Source: Blasia pusilla
Taxonomy: Eukaryota; Marchantiophyta; Marchantiopsida; Blasiales
Assembly (NCBI GenBank): GCA_050084515.1
Contig: CM114273.1
Span: 33,790,001 to 33,854,000 of the forward strand
Reading direction: 5' to 3'
DNA: 64,000 bases
Made by a program: the position numbers and the translations under genes. Shown here piece after piece: positions 1 to 12,400 of this stretch. Position 1 is the first letter of the stretch; each line of letters begins with the position of its first letter. Under the pieces are notes generated by a model. The model was given only the letters and a program-made list of their open reading frames with translations, ran no database searches and was not told the DNA's origin.

Positions 1-504
1 TCTCTCCACAAAAAATCAGCTACAACCGAGCTTTGTACTCCGAGCTAAAGATCAGACAAATTTGCTGTACATACACCTCCAGAATCACAAATCCGACAGT
101 GCTTTCGCCCAGATTCATGCACACTGAAATCCGCAACGCTCCACACACTCAAGAAGATAGCTTCACATGAGATCACTATACAGGTAGCATTAGGAACCTC
201 TCACCCGATCTGGATGAACTTCAACAGAGCTTCCGCACTCCAAGCTCTCCACATCATAAAACCGTCGAACACGAACCAAAATCTTCAATCCTTGATAACT
301 TCCAACTCCCTTAACAAAATTGGGCGATCTAAAGCGCGTTGGAAAGCTCTCAGCAAGGCGCTTCTTTCCCTCTACACCCGCACCAGATTCACACCTCCAA
401 CATAGGCCAAAAGCCATGAACATCCACGGCTGAGTACACAATCAGCCCTAACCAGATCCTACTGATCCACGATCGAAGCTATCATCGATCTACTCTAGTT
501 CTTT
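1..504. other. Unclassified sequence next to an LTR
   Basis: This stretch lies on the internal side of the minus-strand LTR at 505-875, so it may be the leader of a retroelement truncated by the window edge. Short open frames exist on both strands, but none shows a recognisable domain. Around 295-335 there is limited similarity to the copia leader near 28,495-28,540, in a tract containing GCGTTGGAAAGCTCTC. No gene call is justified. Confidence 0.3.
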
Positions 505-875
505 GAGTGAAATCTGTGGAAGACCTACTTTCATAAAACATGTATAGAATCTCATACAATTGAGCCACACCCACTCCACGATGGGAGAATCCAAGTCGAA
601 ACTTGCGGGAACCACCATAGCCAAGAGCTCTACTCACTACCAAGGCTAACTCCCAACGCAATAGGCTCAACTCAAAGAACTAATTGTTCTTTGAGTGTAC
701 TCCACACTATATCCTCCAACCGAAGAGCATGCCTTACTGGAAAAGTCACCCTCAACTGAGTAATCCCCAACCCTATGTATGAAACTGTATCTCTACCTAG
801 ACACTACGGCCCTACATAAGGTATGGCCTCTACTAGCACACTATACTCTACGACATAATCCGTATGGTCATGACA
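505..875 (-). mobile_element. Gypsy-family LTR copy, inverted relative to the G4 3' LTR
   Basis: Read on the minus strand, this segment aligns base by base with 58,632-58,995, the 3' LTR of gypsy copy G4, at roughly 90% identity by eye. It starts at the same TGTCATGACC terminus at 875. Nothing resembling the element lies beyond that terminus, which supports 875 as a true LTR end. It contains a conserved hairpin: arms ACTCAAAGAAC at 670-680 and GTTCTTTGAGT at 686-696. The similarity stops near 505, before the terminal segment that ends the G4 LTR. It could be a solo LTR or the 5' LTR of an element continuing left out of the window. Confidence 0.75.
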
Positions 876-1879
876 TCCGAGACGAGAACTCGGAAAGTTA
901 GCCCGCTGATTGATCCAAGACCCGACTAACTAGAGTGCATGTTTGGATATAGATCAGCGTTGAGAGCGTGACCTACTGAACGCACGCTCCCGCAACAAAC
1001 AAGATTAACGTTCAAGGAGAGTAGGCACGATAGTATCACCTTTCTATGAGAGGAGTGGGAGGGTGATTGATTGGGATACGAATTGAAGAAATGTTAGGAT
1101 TCGAGTGAACTCCCTCATAGGAGGCTTGAATGTGGTGACACCCAATTGACTCGAAACCCTTAGCTTGCATGAAAAAACGAGTAGCAATTTCATGTTGAAT
1201 CTACAAATCCATACAAACTTTTGCTCACTCTTTTGTGAAGGAAATGATCAAAAATCAACCCATGGCCCAAGGGTGAGACAGAGCACAAAGGCGGGCATTC
1301 CAAGAGAAAGCCGGGAGCATGGAAGGCAATGTTGTTATGTGCTTTACCAACAAGGGTCAACGTGTGCTCTATACTTACTCATGCACTTTTCTTAATCGAT
1401 CTAGATTTCCGTGAACGTTACTCCTTTTCTTGTTCAAGGTTTGTTGAGAAGCCTCAGGAGGACATCTTTGGTAATGCTCTCTGTAGCTTCTCAGGAGAAG
1501 TGGACGTGATTGTTTGAATGGAGAGGTGGATTGGTAGTGATGAATGCAAAGGTGTAGTGTGCAAGGCCTAACATAGTTCGCAATTAGGTTTGTGCTAGTG
1601 GCGTTCACAAGATCTCTTGTCCTACTTTTGCATGTTGCAATCCGGAGTTCTAGTTTGATGTTGCCTATGAACAAGCTCTTTGTGATCACCATCATTGAAA
1701 ATCTAGCCAAGCTCTTGACCTAGTACATTTCTTGTCACTCAATTATTTTTTGGCTCTGGTGGCTTGAGTTTATGGCCCACTTTAGCTCTGTATTCATGAG
1801 CAACAAAGCTTGAATGAATGATGCTTAAAGTCAGCTTCTTAAAATATTTCTAATTCTAAATTATTCATTCCAAACTACT
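876..1879. other. Intergenic, no gene seen
   Basis: Both-strand reading gives only short open frames without domain signatures, such as those at 1,165-1,395 and 1,375-1,710. I see no repeat structure or RNA gene here. Confidence 0.4.
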
Positions 1880-2165
1880 CTTGGGTCTAGTTGGTATGAC
1901 CTCAAACATGGAGAACCCCCAAACCATCAATCAAGTTGCAATCCCCTTGGTACCCAACTCGTGTGGGACTTGAGCTCTTCTTAAGTCCCATTCGACATTG
2001 GGTCTTGCTCTACAAGGTCATAACCCCCATCAAGGCTTGCATCCAACTTTTGCAACTCATGTTTCACTCATGAGACTCCTATGCACTTCCATCCTAATGT
2101 GAGTCCACTAGAGTTCTGATGTTTTGCATTGGCACACTTTTGGATATGAGGGTCATGACACTACC
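1880..2165 (+). repeat. Dispersed repeat copy 1, unclassified
   Basis: This segment shares ordered blocks with 17,200-17,505 in the same orientation. Shared blocks include GTGGGACTTGAGCTCTTCT, AACTCATGT followed by CTCATGAGACTC, and GAGGGT near the end. Spacing between blocks is similar. No open frame spans it and no terminal repeats are evident, so it is a non-coding interspersed repeat of unknown class. Confidence 0.6.
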
Positions 2166-3900
2166 AAGGCCAATTACATACTCCCTTACTCCACTACAAA
2201 TAGTGTGACATATTCTATATGTTCGTTGCTTGTATGTTAAACGACTAAATTGCAACATGATTCCAAAGGCTTCAAATGATACTTCTCAATGTTTTGGTCT
2301 TGCGAAAAATATCAAGTCAATTTTCCATTTCCAAAAACACAACCCAAAATATCTAATTGGAAAAGTTTTCATATCACACTTCCATAGCCCAAAAGATTTT
2401 ACAAAACTAACAAACTAAATTTTTTTCACATTGGGTCTTGTCATTGGCGCTTCTTATTTCCATCCATCTAACCAATGCATGGGTACCGCTTTTCACTTCC
2501 ATCGATCTAAACCAATGCATGGGCATGCTCCAAATTACTAGTAATGGCAAAATTTGGATTTAAAATTTATATTATTTTTAGAGGATGGTATTTTAAGTCT
2601 TCCAACATCTCTCAATTTGATGCCTCAAGTGCAAAAGAAATTTGAGTTGGGAAGAAGAGAAACTTACTTTGATGGTGTTCACTTTTATCTCCTTTTATCT
2701 CGATAAGTTTCATCTCCAATCCCATTAGTTTTTAGACTAGTTGAAAATTCAGGATTTTCTTTCTCCACCCCTTGCAGTCTTATTGATATTTTCAAGTTTT
2801 ATGTATACATATTCTCAATCAGATTCAATAAAATATCATAATATTTGTTAAAATATTTGAATTTATAAAGGAAAACTTAGGAGAGACAAAGAAGCCAAAA
2901 TATGTTATGTAAAATGATCATTATTTTTTTCCTGTCTTCCTTTTTCCCCATCTTAAAAAATAATTGTTCTTTTTTGAAATTCTTAAGAATCAAGAAAACA
3001 TACTTAATTTTGGGGTTTGCAAAAATCATCCAAATCCTCTTGTCTCTTATGGCTAGATGAGAGATACCATGCACGGATAACACAATAACTCATTTTATCC
3101 ATAGAACATAGCAAAAGCTGGGATTAACGTGGTGATCCTATGGACACGCGCTGAGGTCTCGGAAACCTATATTCTGCGCCTAAAACGATTGTCCAACGGC
3201 TTATGTAACAAAAAGAACTAGTCTATGTTAATTATTTTAAATCTCAATCTTCCTTCGAATTGAAATCACCAAGACGTTGGCCAATTCTGAGCCCAAAAAC
3301 TTTTTATGAACTAGCAACCTTCTATGGTCGTCGCGTGCCATCATGCATGGGATGAAGCCCTAATAACCATCACGACAATGGACATGTGGTACACCCATAA
3401 GTAGGAGTTTTGGGCACACGAAATTCAACGGCGCTACGCCCATGGGATCTAGCCCTTAGTTTTATACTATCACTAGTGGGCGACCCATGTCATGCACGGG
3501 AGTGAAAGGATCATGTTTACACAAAAAAAAATTCTTGTTGCTCGCTGAGGTCTCGGAAACATTTTCTTGCTACTAAGAAAAAAAAAAAGTTTTTTTCTTT
3601 CATGTCAAGAAAAAAAATATTTACAAATCAAGAAAACACTCTCCAATATTAATATACTAATAAGGTGCCAATAATAATATACTAGTGAACACTTTTTTAT
3701 TTCCTGTGCATAAGAAATATAAAAATATTAAAAAAATTTCTAATGTGTAGAATGTGAGGGAAAGGATTAATGATGTTACACACAAATTCTCTTGCTGCCC
3801 ATAAATTAATAAAATAAAAATTATGAAACAATTTTTTAATGCCGGTTGTCCACGTGTAAAAAAATGTGTTTACAAATAAAAAAAATTTATAGAATAACTT
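2166..3900. other. AT-rich intergenic DNA
   Basis: AT-rich sequence with poly-A and poly-T runs and no coding signal. Small internal duplications occur: ACCAATGCATGGG appears twice near 2,470-2,523, and GCTGAGGTCTCGGAAAC appears near 3,150 and 3,545. I see no gene. Confidence 0.4.
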
Positions 3901-5156
3901 TTTGATTAATGGCAAACTCGAAACTCTAAAGCACTTGCAAGTTATAGGAGTCGGAGCCGTTCGGTTCCATGTGACACTGCGTAAGCGAGCGAAGTACGAC
4001 GCGAGACGACAGCAGTCAGTAACGCGCACGAAGGTTACGTGCAAGATATCGATCAATCATGATGTCGACGATGAACTCGACTCTCGAGTCTTACAAATGT
4101 TTTTGTCCTCCCGAGTCCCGCACTGACGACCGCGGATCGGGATCCGCTCCGCTCCGCTCGCATTGACGAAACGTTTCCGCATCATCGTGACGGTCTGCTT
4201 GATGCGGCGCCTGGCGCTGCTGCTGTTGCACAGTTGCGGTTGCGGTTGCTACAGGGCAGTCCCGCCGGAAGGCTGGGAGGCGGAGGGATTTTAGTGCGCC
4301 GAGGTTGGGGGTCCTGCTTCTCCTCGGCCTCCGGAATCCGGATCGCATGAAAGCCATCCGGCGTGGCAATCGATGCAGTCGAGCTCGTGATCTGTAAGTC
4401 TCCTCTAGAGTCTGCTTTATCTCTCGGAGTGAGAGCATGTAGGCGGTGGATTACTACTCGTCCCAGCAATCCCCTGGCTGCTGCTGCGAAATCTGAATGG
4501 TGGGATGGGAGGTGAAAGGAGGGAGCGCTGAGAGGGTGGGACGTGGTTTAGTCCGTGGAGCGTGTCTGTCCCGCGAGAGACGGAAACACCCCATAGTCCG
4601 GGGAGTTTTTTCACGAGAACCGGTACAGAACCGGTGTTCCAGAGCCCGGACCGGTAAATTTAGATTTCCAACCGGTTTTTCAGATACGTTTACAAAGAAA
4701 TCCCCCCTAAACCTGCCAGTTTTTTCCGACGAGTTTGGATTGAATCGGAAAATTTGATTTTAGCCGGCTACGATTACTCGTAACCCCGGATCTCCCCGTT
4801 CATTGAAACACCCTAGTGATGAGGGGGCAAGAGTTCATGGAGTGCAGTGCCTCGCGAGACTCGAGAACGTCTCATTGGGAGGGCAGGAAACCTTCGAAGA
4901 GGAGAATTACTTTCCGTCAGTCAGTTTAGTGTCACGCGCGTCTCGTAAACGGATGAATGAATGGGAGGCGAGAAATGTTCAGAGAGAAAAAGGAGAATTG
5001 AGTGGGTGGGAGGGAATACCGTGAAGTCTCGAAACAGCTGGATGGGAGGGAATACACGTTCGAAGAAAGAACTCGCAGGGTCAGTGGGGAGTGTCTCGAG
5101 AGGCCTGGCGGAAGGAACCAGCTGTTTCTAAATGGATTCCAGAATCCAGAAGCTAT
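3901..5156. other. GC-rich, CpG-rich intergenic segment
   Basis: Base composition shifts sharply from AT-rich to CpG-rich at about 3,950. Overlapping open frames exist on both strands around 4,091-4,757, but they are mutually inconsistent and carry only low-complexity Pro, Arg and Gln runs. This could be a promoter or first-exon region of an unseen gene, or simply GC-rich intergenic sequence. Confidence 0.3.
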
Positions 5157-5320
5157 CCGGGCTATGGCTCGACACGGCACGAAAAGGAATGAAATCAATG
5201 AATTAAAAACTCCGCATTCACCGGTTCGATTTGTTGTTCCGGGCTATGGCTCCACACGGCACGGAAAGGAATGAAATCAATGAATTAAAAACTCCGCATT
5301 CACCGGTTCGCTTTGTTGTG
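5157..5320 (+). repeat. 82-bp tandem duplication, two copies
   Basis: Copy 1 (5,157-5,238) and copy 2 (5,239-5,320) both start with CCGGGCTATGGCTC. They differ at only a few positions: GACACGG versus CACACGG, GAAAAGG versus GGAAAGG, and a single base near each end. The high identity implies a recent tandem duplication. Confidence 0.9.
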
Positions 5321-6457
5321 GCTGCCTACCGTACTTCTCTACGCTTCCGGCGGAGGCGCGTCACTCGTGGTAGACACTGACGGATTTTGAGGGTACGACG
5401 TATCACGAAAGTCTCCACCCATCCGTGCTCAGAATCGGTTCGTACGAGGACACGCGCTGCGCTGTTGCTAGGGTTCGCCAGATTTCCCTTCATTCCTATG
5501 ACCTGTCTGTGCCTCGACCTTACAATCGTCCTCTCCAGAAACAAAAATTCTTGCATCGGCTTCACTGACGGGCCGGATCACTCGCTTCAGTGAGATCCGA
5601 TCGCTTCAATCCTGCACTTCATCGTTTTCCTCCTGCTCTTCTGCCATCCCTGTCCATATCTACTTCTCACGGACTGCCTTTTCATGAAAGAGCTCGGAAG
5701 TACACGACATCTCCACATCCAACATGAGCTGGCGCACAAGAGACCTATTCTTTGACATTCATCCCTCTGACCGGGGCCCTTTCCTTGCATACTAATGCTT
5801 TCTGCGACGACTGCATGCCGGGTGGGTTACTAAGGTATGAGCTCTGTTTAGTGGGGGGCATCCTTGCGATTCTAGGGAGGTGGAGTTAACTGCACCGTTT
5901 CCAGTGGACCAGTCAAAAAACATATGCTCCGCCACATTCATGGTACTTGCCTTTTCATGGCATGGCAATCGAAGATGCAAATCAAAGACTGAACCATGCA
6001 AACTACATGAAGTAATTTTTTTCATCCATTGGACGAACGGATTCATCAGAGGCATAGCATTTTGCTGACATTAATGAAACTGTCACGAAAATTGTGTGAA
6101 AAGAAAATCAGTTGCCCGTTTCAAAGCACAATGGAGGTACTTGTTGCGACTTGCATTAGTCCTAAACGTTCCAATTGATCTAAGGAAACGGCACCCTACA
6201 GAAGCTTTTATGAGCTAACCCGCAGCTGTCTCGCATCTGATACTAGATCGAACTCCTCACAAGTGCTTAATGTGCTTGTCTAAGAAAAAAGCGGCTTACA
6301 GGTAAAAGCTCCATCTTTCTTTTTTTTGACAGAACCTTTCTGAATTTTGGAGAGTTGATGCAGACATGGGGTGAAAAACCTTGATCTGATGAAGAAACCT
6401 ACCTTTCCTTAAATTTACATATGAAACATAAGCTAAATGAAGCAACTAGAACTACGA
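5321..6457. other. Between-gene stretch and likely 3' UTR of the PRP40C-like gene
   Basis: The part nearest 6,457 is probably the 3' untranslated region of the minus-strand gene. Around 5,440-5,490 the plus strand has the look of a plant 5' leader (GCTAGGGTTCGCCAGATT). It is followed at 5,724 by a short ATG frame, MSWRTRDLFFDIHPSDRG, that stops after 23 codons. This could be a decayed exon or an upstream ORF. The evidence is too weak for a gene call. Confidence 0.3.
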
Positions 6458-9400
6458 TTATCTTCGGCTCAAGTTTCGTCTCAATCCAGGTGAACGTCTG
6501 CTTGATTCTAAAGATATTCCAGCTTTTGAACCATTCCCAACCATTATTTTCTCATCTTTTGAAGTGGATGCCACTGCTTTCATTCTGCGCTGGACATCCT
6601 CTGCATACCTTCGCCACCACGATTCACGGTCCCGTCGTGGCATCTTGCCATACCGTGGATCAGACTTGAGGAGTTTTTTTGCATCAGACCAACTTGTCAA
6701 AATGTGCTTCTCCTCCTCAGCATGTTTCTGAACTGCCTCAACTGTTACTACATCCGCAAGTAATAACCTGTATTCTCGTACACAGCGCTGCACAGCAATC
6801 AATCTCCACAACTTCAGGGCCAATCCTAACTGCATATCAAATATTTTTCTTTACCAGAAAAGATCAGAGAAGCACTCACATTATCTCTAGGAAGAGTTCC
6901 ACCTCTCTATTCCATGCCATGAATTATAACCTAACTTCATCAATGCAATAACATCCCGTTTGGCTATTAATCCCAATACAAACAACCCTTACATCAAAGA
7001 TTTCGTTAACATGTTCACGGAAGAGTTTTTCACGTTCTGACAGGTCAAGTTCAGGATTTGTCGCACGTCCAAGCGGGTCCTTCTCAAGCTTTGGTCTTGC
7101 CTCTGTCCATGAAGCCTGCCACAAACATTTCAGTTGAGCGACTTGTGTATCACCAATAGTTTTAGCCCACAAAGTGAACATCAAATGGAGTGTCATTTCA
7201 TAAACCCTGTTTTTCCGGAAAAAACAGATTCTTTACTACACACTAGGGCAACAACTCCCCATAAGACCTGGACAGGACCCTGGGTATATCGGCAGGTAAC
7301 CACAAGAGCTCTTGGCCCGGGCCAGCATGGGGTTGTGGCTTCCACTGTTATTTTCCTCAAGAGATGAGCAAATAAGCTTGGCCTCTGTTCGTTATTAACC
7401 AACATCATCTTCAATTTTTCAGTGTCTGAGGATAACAACATTGGTAAGTTGACATAATAGGAGCGTGGACCCATACAAACTCAAGAAGAGAGTTGGCTAA
7501 TGAAGTCTGAGTTCCTCAGTTTAAGCACCAAAAGTTGCAGCAGTTGATACCTCTGGGTCTTTTATCTTCTCTGTCAGAAGTGCTTGATATGAGCTTATGG
7601 CATCCTTGCGTCTGGCTTTCACTCGGACCCTATCCATTTCCTGTTCTTCTCTTTCCTTGCGTTTGCGCATCTCTCTCTCTCTCTCCTTCAGTCTCTCCTG
7701 CTCGGTAAAAACCATCAAGAAGATATGCACCAACGTCAGCACAACATAGGGACATTTTGCAGTAATGCAAATACATCACTCGACTTTGTAACTAGACCTC
7801 AGAAGCAACAAAAGCATAGTTGTGAACAAGCTGAGTTTTGCATACACTGGCCTCACAACGAAGAAATAATTCCCCAGTGATGTCAGAACTTGCCTCTTCT
7901 TCGCGCTTGGCCTTTGCTGCCCTCTCTGCTTCTTGCTCTTCTGCTATCAACTTTCCAATGTAGGAATTGAACAATCCTTCCCTTTCCTCACGCTTTACTG
8001 CACCATACCTTGGATCGCTCCGAACACTGTCCCTGATCTATAAAATTTTGAATCCACACCAGTGTCATCATTAGTGGCGGAAAAGACTCCTCCAACACCA
8101 GCAGCAAAAATATTGAAATAAACAATCATGCACATTGCCTTAAATAATGCTCCACTGCTTCCACTGGGTTTATATTTTATACGAATCTCTGAGAGTTGGA
8201 ACATGAACATAGAGCCCGAAAACTAAACAAAATAAGTCTGATCTGAACAACAATGGAAGGAAGTCAGATGGGACATTCCAATGACACTTCTTTCACTCGT
8301 GTTCTGTAGATTGAAATACTGAAATTCATGTCCCTTCACTATGATCAACTTACTCAGTGAGCAAATTAAAGTTGGCACTTAAATGAGGTTACCATTAGGG
8401 GATAGAATTTGCATCTACTGTAGGACATACTTTTGACCAACGACTGCTCGTATTGATATCAGCTCTCTCCAGCAGCATTTCTTTGAAACCCCCCACTGCT
8501 GCAGCATGCTCAGCTTTTACCCTTTCTTCCTCAGCTTTTTTAAGTGGCAACAATCTGCAGGGGATACAAAGTAACCTTCAGTAACATCCTGAGTGGGTAG
8601 TGACAGGTGAACATTACAGCATTCTCAGAAGAGAACCAACCCCATCGTTAGAGGGTAACTTCAACAAAGAGATCAGGTCCAAGACTGAAGGTGGCAATAA
8701 ATTAGAGCTGGCAGTGAGTGCGTTTGGTTACTTTTGGACTTGGGCACTCTTGATAGGTCAAGGAAAAATGCTTACAACTCGGGAGAAAATGTTGCCTATT
8801 ACCTACAATGACACTGTTCAAAAAACAGCTAATCAAAATTTACCTTCCCTGTCGGTTTCACCCACACCAACTAGAACCAGTATAACAGGAAATGCAAGAG
8901 ATGCCAGCATTGTTTACACAATGGTAAGCCAACATCTCGAGTTCTGAGCAAGTCAATGTATATTAACATGAAGTGTTGAAACCCTGATAAAGAGGGCCTC
9001 GACAGCCCATATCCAAGCAAAATGTTAGGAAGGGAGGTCCAGCGTAAAGCTGCACTCAGGGAAATATCATGGAAGCAGTCAGTGTTACGCGACTGGTGAA
9101 CTGGTAGCAGGAAGGCGGCAAAAAAGGAAACTATACCTGTAGCCAATTATGCCTCGGCGAATCGCAAAGTGGGACAGGGTTCATCACCTTGGTATCCCAA
9201 ACATGTCTTATCAACCACATGAACATTAAGCAACACCCGATGTCAGCCATCCACAAAATCAATGGCCGATTATCAACTTCAATGAGCTTGCTCCTCACAG
9301 TTCTTTCACGTGTCAGCTGATCCTCTCAACCTTTCCTACTCCCAGCACAGACCTCTAACTGTGTAACTTTCTGGCATGATGCCACTATAACTCTAGGCGT

Positions 9401-12400
9401 ATTCACATACCGGTTCATATTTTGATGTAATGAACCCTGCTGGGCTCCGAGTACTCTCCTAGGGGCAAAACCAGATGTGTTCACAGGAAGCAATCATCCC
9501 AAAGGCTACAGTGCCTATTGATTTCAACGTGGATGGACAAAAGCTTGACCTGCATCTTGAAGTCCTTCTACCAAAAACATACCTTTCATTCAAAAGCACC
9601 TCTCGATCCTTGCGCTCCAGAGCCTCAAAACGAGGATCCTGTCCCCAGTTCCTTGAAAAGCTCTCAAAAGTTGCATTGCAATCCAAATCCTACAAAAAAA
9701 ATGTCTTGTCTTCAGTCAATCAATAGAGACGACATAGTCCTCCAGGATACTACAAGTGCGACAACATATTTCATACGAAATAATTAGGGTGCTGGAGCTA
9801 AGTATGCTTCTCAAGGGATATATGCAACTGATTCCCTGAAAGACTAAGGGTGCCCATCATACTTCATCTAAGGGAATGCAACCTACCAGATGTTGCCAGT
9901 AAGCAGACAACTGTGGTTAAACCTGGGAAGCCATCTCTGCATTTGCTGTCATGACAGACCAATAGACGTATGGGATAGGAATGGCTGCACCAATCAGCCG
10001 AACAAATGAGACCCTAAATCACTGTTCCTCCCTCCACAAACCAAGGGTACCTCATCAAGTTCATGTTTTGGGAGGTAGACTTATGATCCAACGGACAAGG
10101 CAGTGAGTATGTAATTGGCACATCTGCCAAATGTCTGTCCACTGCATGGACATTCAACTATTTAATAACTCAACAAGAACAGAAGAAGACATAATCATTG
10201 CAACTTTTACACGGCAGATTTAGTTACACAAAGAAACCATGCGCTAAGTAATTCAACCCCCAACGCATCCTGGAAAGCATATGATGTATGAACTTCGAAA
10301 AAACTGTCAAGTAGAATTTGCAGACCTTTGATGCCTCGTCAAGTAGTTGCTTAAACCCCTCCACGGCAGCCTTCTGTGCAGCCCGCTTTTCTTTCCGCTC
10401 TTCATCAGCTCGGGTGCGGACATAATGCTCAAATATAGCTCGTCGCTCTGTATGACTTGGAATGGCCTATCAGGAATGATTCCAAGGCTTGATCAGGTAC
10501 CTATCTACTCTTGGACTGCAACTCCCCCACATGCTCTATACATGCTACTGTCAAGCAAGGTAGGGATTGAAAATCAAAACAAGTTACCTTAAATCGGATG
10601 TCAAAGATGATTTTGGGTAATTCCTTCTCCCACTTTGAAAATGGGGCCACTCCCTTTTCCTTGAGCATTTCCTGTGAGAATCAATGTCAGTAGAGGGTAT
10701 ATCTTAAGTTTGCAACTCCTGAACAGATAATGTTCACAAGAAACCACATCAACATGGACAAAGACATAAAAAACAAAGAGGAGTACTACATAGCCAAGTA
10801 AAGCATCTGTACAGCACACTGTTTGCTTGTATATAAATGAACTTTGGGAAAGCAGCTGCCCTCATCCTATCCCTGGATAACCACTTCAAGGTAAAAAAGT
10901 GGTCACACGGTTACTGCTTCGTGAGCTTCTCTGATCAATCTCATTGAGACCACTCCTGAAGAAAGACGTTTTTCTAAATTCTGCAGATGCATAATTCGAA
11001 ATCCTGGAAACTTAGCTTCGAATATCATTTCACAATTTGCCAAAAATCACCTTGAAGTGTATGATGCGTTCTTCCTTGGTTGGCCCTGGCTCTTCTTCCT
11101 CACTTTCTGATGACGAGTCTGAGGAAACAGCATCAACATTGTTTCCCTTGGATTTCTCCTTGCTACTCTCTGCTTTACCACTGGTTGTGTCCACAACAGT
11201 GCTCAGAACTGTCGGAGAACCAACAACTAGGGGTAAAGGAGATGATCCAGTGGGAGCTCCAGGATCCTGGAGCTTCTTCTTTATAAGATCTAGAGCAGAA
11301 TTTATCACAAGACCCTTGTGCCCAATAGATTCCCGACCTCCTGTGGCTGCTGCTGGAACATTGAGACTAAAAGAGACTGTATTTTTTTCGATAGCAGTAC
11401 CAGGCGGTGCCATTTGCTCACTGCTAGCTTTCCCAACTGCATCTTCAGCTTGTTTCTTTCTAAGTTCAGTCACATCCCCCGGCACTTGCCAGCTTGTGGC
11501 CTGCAGAAACAGTCACCTCACTGACATCAAATCTTTCTGGAATCAAAATCCCAAAGCAATTGGCAGGTAGTACCTCAAGGACAAAGAGTCTTCATAATTA
11601 TGGGAAATTCCTCCATTTCCACGAAAAGCAAGACTCATGCACGTCATAACGTTGAAGAACAAGTATGATGATGTATAGAAAACTGCACGAGTAGAACTCA
11701 CACCAAAAAGGATGGTACTATCGGAGAATAAAAGTAATATCTCTTTCAACTTTCACAGAAAGACACGCTTAACTAAAGTGCAAATCAACCGTGTGATAAT
11801 TCTCATCACTTACAGGATTACAAACTATTGAAGAACTAAACCACCTTTGAGAGTAAAATTCCACATCATTGATTTGCATGATTCCAACAGGAAACACCAG
11901 CCTTATAGTAATTTAAACTAGTAACCATCAAGACCGCAAAAATCGTCGCAGCAATACTAGTGTAGAATGCATGCTAAGCACGAAATGAATAGATGCATTC
12001 CCCGACAAAAAGTGATTTTTTCCCTGTGTGGTGAAAACATTTTCTTTTAGCCTGAGTGCCATGTGCCAAGCAGGGAGGTTCTTGAAATCAAGAAGCTATC
12101 CTCTGTTAATACTATAAATTCCAAGATCAGGTGCAGTTTTAAAGGCAGTGAGGAAGGAATTTCAATTGGCAGCTGATCCAATAACTAAACAAGAGCTTAA
12201 AGCTTCTGTGACTCCCAGAAATGTCATTCAAAGTACAATTGAAACTGAAATAGACATACCTGCGTTTTCGTGTTGTAGAAATACTTTTTGCCATCATTTG
12301 TAGTCACAAGAGCCCAATCGGTCCCGCTTAATCTCTCCCTACAGAAATTTAGATTCATAGGAAAGGCTTGTCAATTGATCAAGATTCACAGCATATACAT

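Noticed and set aside
295-335. Similarity between this tract and the copia leader near 28,495-28,540 as evidence of a copia element at the left edge
   Set aside because: Only about 35 bases match, and the adjacent LTR at 505-875 belongs to the gypsy family, so the match is too short to classify.
4091-4757. Overlapping open frames in a CpG-rich segment, possible small gene
   Set aside because: Frames on both strands compete, compositions are low-complexity, and there are no splice or domain signs. Kept only as a GC-rich segment.
5724-5795. Short ATG frame MSWRTRDLFFDIHPSDRG as the start of a plus-strand gene
   Set aside because: It stops after 23 codons, and no convincing donor or downstream exon could be connected.
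11037-11570. 177-codon plus-strand open frame
   Set aside because: It lies opposite exon 5 of the PRP40C-like gene, where Ser- and Glu-rich codons leave the antisense frame open. No domain is visible.
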